From: an uncultured Dehalococcoidia bacterium | Lineage (GTDB): Bacteria; Chloroflexota; Dehalococcoidia; Lucifugimonadales; CAJWER01 | Direction: 5' to 3' | Assembly (NCBI GenBank): GCA_958296115.1 | Contig: OY282442.1 | Span: 2,772,943-2,836,942, forward strand | DNA length: 64,000 nucleotides | Shown: positions 62,017 to 64,000 of the stretch, in pieces | Layout: the number at the start of each line of letters is the position of its first letter | Numbering within the stretch: position 1 is the stretch's first letter | Notes under the pieces: generated by a model | Database searches by the model: none | The model's input: only the letters and a program-made list of their open reading frames with translations | Told to the model about the DNA's origin: nothing | Program-made: the position numbers and the translations under genes

Positions 62017-62487
62017 GTGAGCTGGCTCTGGGACATAGACGACTTCGACACGCGGATAAGCTTCGCGCGCGAGCACAGCCCGGTCGATTTCCTGACCATG
62101 CTCGTGCGGGTGATAATCACGCGGGTAACGCGGGCGCTGTCGTTCGTTCTGAAACCAGTGGACCAGGTCATGCAGTTCATCGGGCACGGGCTGATAGCTG
62201 TCGTGCTGGGCATGTTGCTGTTGATTGTCATCCATGGGCTGTGGTTCATCGTGTGGCTCTGGCTCATAGGGTCTAGCTGGCTGTGGCTGCACCGTCCCTG
62301 GACGCGGCCCATCCTCGCCGTGCCGGGCATAGCTTTCGCCATATTGGGCCACGTGTTCCTCCTGCTGGTGCCCGACCCCCACAAGAACCCCAAGTACAAC
62401 CTCGTCGCCCAGGACTGGCCCCTGAGCGTGCGCCTCTGGCGGCCCACCGAAGCCTACTTCGAGGCGCACCCCTTCGCCCGGATGTAG
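62017..62487 (+). CDS. Hypothetical membrane protein
   Basis: A 156-residue protein whose GTG start has GGAGG eight bases before it. Two strong membrane segments lie at about 58-88 (GLIAVVLGMLLLIVIHGLWFIVWLW) and 100-118 (AVPGIAFAILGHVFLLLV). The ends (SWLWDIDDFDTRISFAREHSP and PDPHKNPKYNLVAQDWPLS) are soluble and charged. I recognise no family. Confidence 0.75.
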   Translation: MSWLWDIDDFDTRISFAREHSPVDFLTMLVRVIITRVTRALSFVLKPVDQVMQFIGHGLIAVVLGMLLLIVIHGLWFIVWLWLIGSSWLWLHRPWTRPILAVPGIAFAILGHVFLLLVPDPHKNPKYNLVAQDWPLSVRLWRPTEAYFEAHPFARM

Positions 62488-62542
62488 CAATTGCCTGAAG
62501 GCAGGCAGCTCGGCAAGCTTGTCAGGCCATGGAGGTGTTGAC

Positions 62543-63487
62543 GTGAAAGTGCTCGCCAATCTCCCGCTCGACGATTCACAGGTCAGCCGCATCGAGGCGG
62601 TCTCGGACACGGTGGAGGTGATAAGGGCCGATTCGGAGGGCGAAGCCTTGGAGCTCATGCCCGAGATCGACGTGGTGTTCGGGCGCTTCGACCACGAGAT
62701 GTTCGTTCGCGGCCAGCGGCTGAAGTGGGTGCAGGTTACGAGCGCCGGCGTCAACGACATGATGTATCCCGACTTCGTCGAAAGCGGCGTCGTCATGACG
62801 AGCGCCAAGGGCATCGTCGGGGTCCACCTGGCAGACCACGCAATGGCCCTGCTGCTCGCCCTGACCCGCGGCGTTGCATGGGCCATCAGGAATCCCACTT
62901 GGGACCAGCGGGACGCGACGCGGAGCATGTCGTGGGAGCTGCTCGGCAGCACGATGGGCATCGTCGGCATGGGCGGCACGGGTCGCGAGCTCGCAGCCCG
63001 CGCCCTGGGCTTCGGGATGCGCGTCATCGCGGTAGATCCGGAGGACGTAGACCCGCCAGAAGGTGTCGAGGCCTGCCGGAAGATGGACGAGCTCGAAGAC
63101 CTGCTGGAGAGCTCGGACGTGGTGGCGATATGCGCGCCGCTCACGCCAGAGACGGAGGGGATGTTCGACCGGGACGCCTTCAGGCGGATGCAGCCGCACG
63201 CGCTCCTAATCAACGTCACGCGCGGGCCTATCGTGGACGAGGAGGCGCTGATCGAGGCCCTAGAGCGGGGCGCAATAGCCGGCGCGGGCCTCGACGTTAC
63301 GCCCCAGGAGCCTCTGCCCGACGACCACCCCCTGTGGAGGATGGACAACGTCGTCATCACGCCTCATTCGGCAGGCGGCTCCCCGCGCCGAGTGGACCGC
63401 TCGGTGGAGCTGTTCTGCGAGAACCTGGAGCGGCTGCTCGAAGGCAGGCCGCTGACCAGCGTCATAGACAAGCGCAAGGGATACTAG
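62543..63487 (+). CDS. D-2-hydroxyacid dehydrogenase (SerA/GhrA-like)
   Basis: The start is a GTG at 62543 after GGAGG seven bases upstream. The 314 residues carry the NAD motif GIVGMGGTGRELAARA, then AICAPLTPETEGM, LINVTRGPIVDEEALIEAL (catalytic R), VTPQEPLP (E) and ITPHSAGGS (H), the full triad. It reduces or oxidises 2-oxo or 2-hydroxy acids such as glyoxylate or hydroxypyruvate. Followed by dispersed repeat copy B. Confidence 0.93.
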   Translation: MKVLANLPLDDSQVSRIEAVSDTVEVIRADSEGEALELMPEIDVVFGRFDHEMFVRGQRLKWVQVTSAGVNDMMYPDFVESGVVMTSAKGIVGVHLADHAMALLLALTRGVAWAIRNPTWDQRDATRSMSWELLGSTMGIVGMGGTGRELAARALGFGMRVIAVDPEDVDPPEGVEACRKMDELEDLLESSDVVAICAPLTPETEGMFDRDAFRRMQPHALLINVTRGPIVDEEALIEALERGAIAGAGLDVTPQEPLPDDHPLWRMDNVVITPHSAGGSPRRVDRSVELFCENLERLLEGRPLTSVIDKRKGY

Positions 63488-63493
63488 AACTCC

Positions 63494-63598
63494 GTCCATT
63501 TCAATATGGACAGGCAGGCAGTCCCGCCTTATCCACTATCCCTTGAACGGGAATATGGTTAGGGCGATTCAGGACGCCAAGACTACATTGAAGCAGTA
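63494..63598 (+). repeat. Dispersed palindromic repeat, full copy B
   Basis: The same elements as copy A (GTCCATTT, AGGCAGTCCCGCC, TTATCC, CTACATTGAAGCAGTA) in the same order, but the hairpin core has decayed (TATCCCTTGAACGGGAATA). It ends 14 bases before the rtcB start. Confidence 0.85.
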
Positions 63599-63612
63599 CT
63601 GGGCTCGACCCT

Positions 63613-64000
63613 ATGAAGCAATACTACGAAGGCGTAATCAGTTGGGCGTCGATCCTGGACCAGAACGCCTTGGACCAGGCCGTCAAGCTGGCTAGAGCCG
63701 AAGGCGTTGCAGGTCATATAGCCCTGATGCCCGACGCTCATCCGGGCATAGGCGCCTGTGTAGGCTCCATAGTTCCGACGCATGAAGACACCATAATACC
63801 CTCTGCGGTCGGCGTGGACATAGGCTGCGGCATGACGGCCGTCGAAACCGATTTGCAAGCGCGCGAGCTCGGACAGCCTCAGCTCGCTGAACTTGTTCAC
63901 AGGTTCGGCAGATCCATACCTGCTGGGGTTGCGGGCGACCACGACGGCAAGCGAATACCGGATGCGGCCTCCCAGTGGCTCGATGAGAATCCAGCGCCCG
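63613..64000 (+). CDS. rtcB: RtcB family RNA ligase, 3' truncated by the window
   Basis: Starts MKQYYEGVISWASILDQN, then MPDAHPGIGACVGSIVP and the metal-binding signature SAVGVDIGCGMTAVET with the essential D and C of RtcB. RtcB joins RNA 2',3'-cyclic phosphate to 5'-OH ends in tRNA repair or splicing. Only the first 129 residues lie in the window. The upstream sequence is the dispersed repeat, so the promoter must lie in or before it. Confidence 0.93.
   Translation, partial: MKQYYEGVISWASILDQNALDQAVKLARAEGVAGHIALMPDAHPGIGACVGSIVPTHEDTIIPSAVGVDIGCGMTAVETDLQARELGQPQLAELVHRFGRSIPAGVAGDHDGKRIPDAASQWLDENPAP

Overview
The window is a GC-rich bacterial chromosome segment, almost fully coding, that also uses the ATA isoleucine codon often. 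Gene content and style suggest a Chloroflexota bacterium of the SAR202/Dehalococcoidia type. The pointers are many Gfo/Idh/MocA oxidoreductases, CRTAC1/FG-GAP proteins, a UPF0182 protein, a lone NurA-domain protein, and dispersed palindromic repeats built around CTCTCCC..GGGAGAG. That placement is inference; no rRNA or other phylogenetic marker was compared.

Layout. 0-10.4 kb (+): a catabolic and secreted-protein region with a 5'-truncated TPP enzyme, two Gfo/Idh/MocA oxidoreductases, an FG-GAP lipoprotein, a large fusion of an ArsP/YraQ-like permease with FG-GAP/CRTAC1 repeats, an acyl-CoA dehydrogenase-like flavoprotein and two SDRs. 10.4-15.4 kb (-): NurA-domain protein, an unknown gene, SelB and HemW. 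15.4-17.7 kb (+): a small zincin and a GLUG-repeat exported protein. 17.8-29.1 kb (-): an arginine biosynthesis gene group (argJ, argB, argD, argG, argH) with UPF0182, a methyltransferase, a MaoC-like protein, a retropepsin-like protein and rpe interleaved. 29.3-31.9 kb (+): SbcD-like nuclease, TlpA-like thioredoxin, CopD-like membrane protein and a Trm112-like zinc protein. 31.9-33.3 kb (-): folP-folK. 33.4-42.5 kb (+): central carbon metabolism (acyl-CoA carboxylase beta chain, pyruvate/oxaloacetate carboxyltransferase with biotinyl domain, isocitrate and malate dehydrogenases), interrupted by two less GC-rich genes: a zinc-ribbon protein with a HEPN-like Rx4H motif and an orphan N6-adenine DNA methyltransferase.

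42.6-49.8 kb is the most interesting part. An XRE-type regulator is followed by two imperfect 36-bp direct repeats and a TATAAT promoter. These lead into a clear prokaryotic viperin homologue (a radical SAM enzyme expected to make a 3'-deoxy-3',4'-didehydro nucleotide) and then an NAD-dependent epimerase in the same direction. Facing them is a tightly coupled four-gene unit on the minus strand: glycosyltransferase, radical SAM/SPASM protein, WG-repeat/O-methyltransferase fusion, and histidine phosphatase. The last three are joined by 4-nt GTGA overlaps.

50-55.8 kb (+): ThuA-like protein, Gfo/Idh/MocA enzymes, an aldo/keto reductase and a small epimerase, probably for sugar or polyol catabolism, split by about 1 kb of repeat-rich non-coding DNA. 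55.9-61.8 kb (-): GT-C membrane glycosyltransferase, tRNA-Arg(CCT), an Xer recombinase-aroQ-pepP operon, an HNH nuclease and CvpA. 62-64 kb (+): a membrane protein, a D-2-hydroxyacid dehydrogenase and the start of rtcB, which is cut by the window edge. Most metabolic genes look ordinary; the viperin locus, the permease-CRTAC1 fusion and the WG-methyltransferase operon deserve attention.
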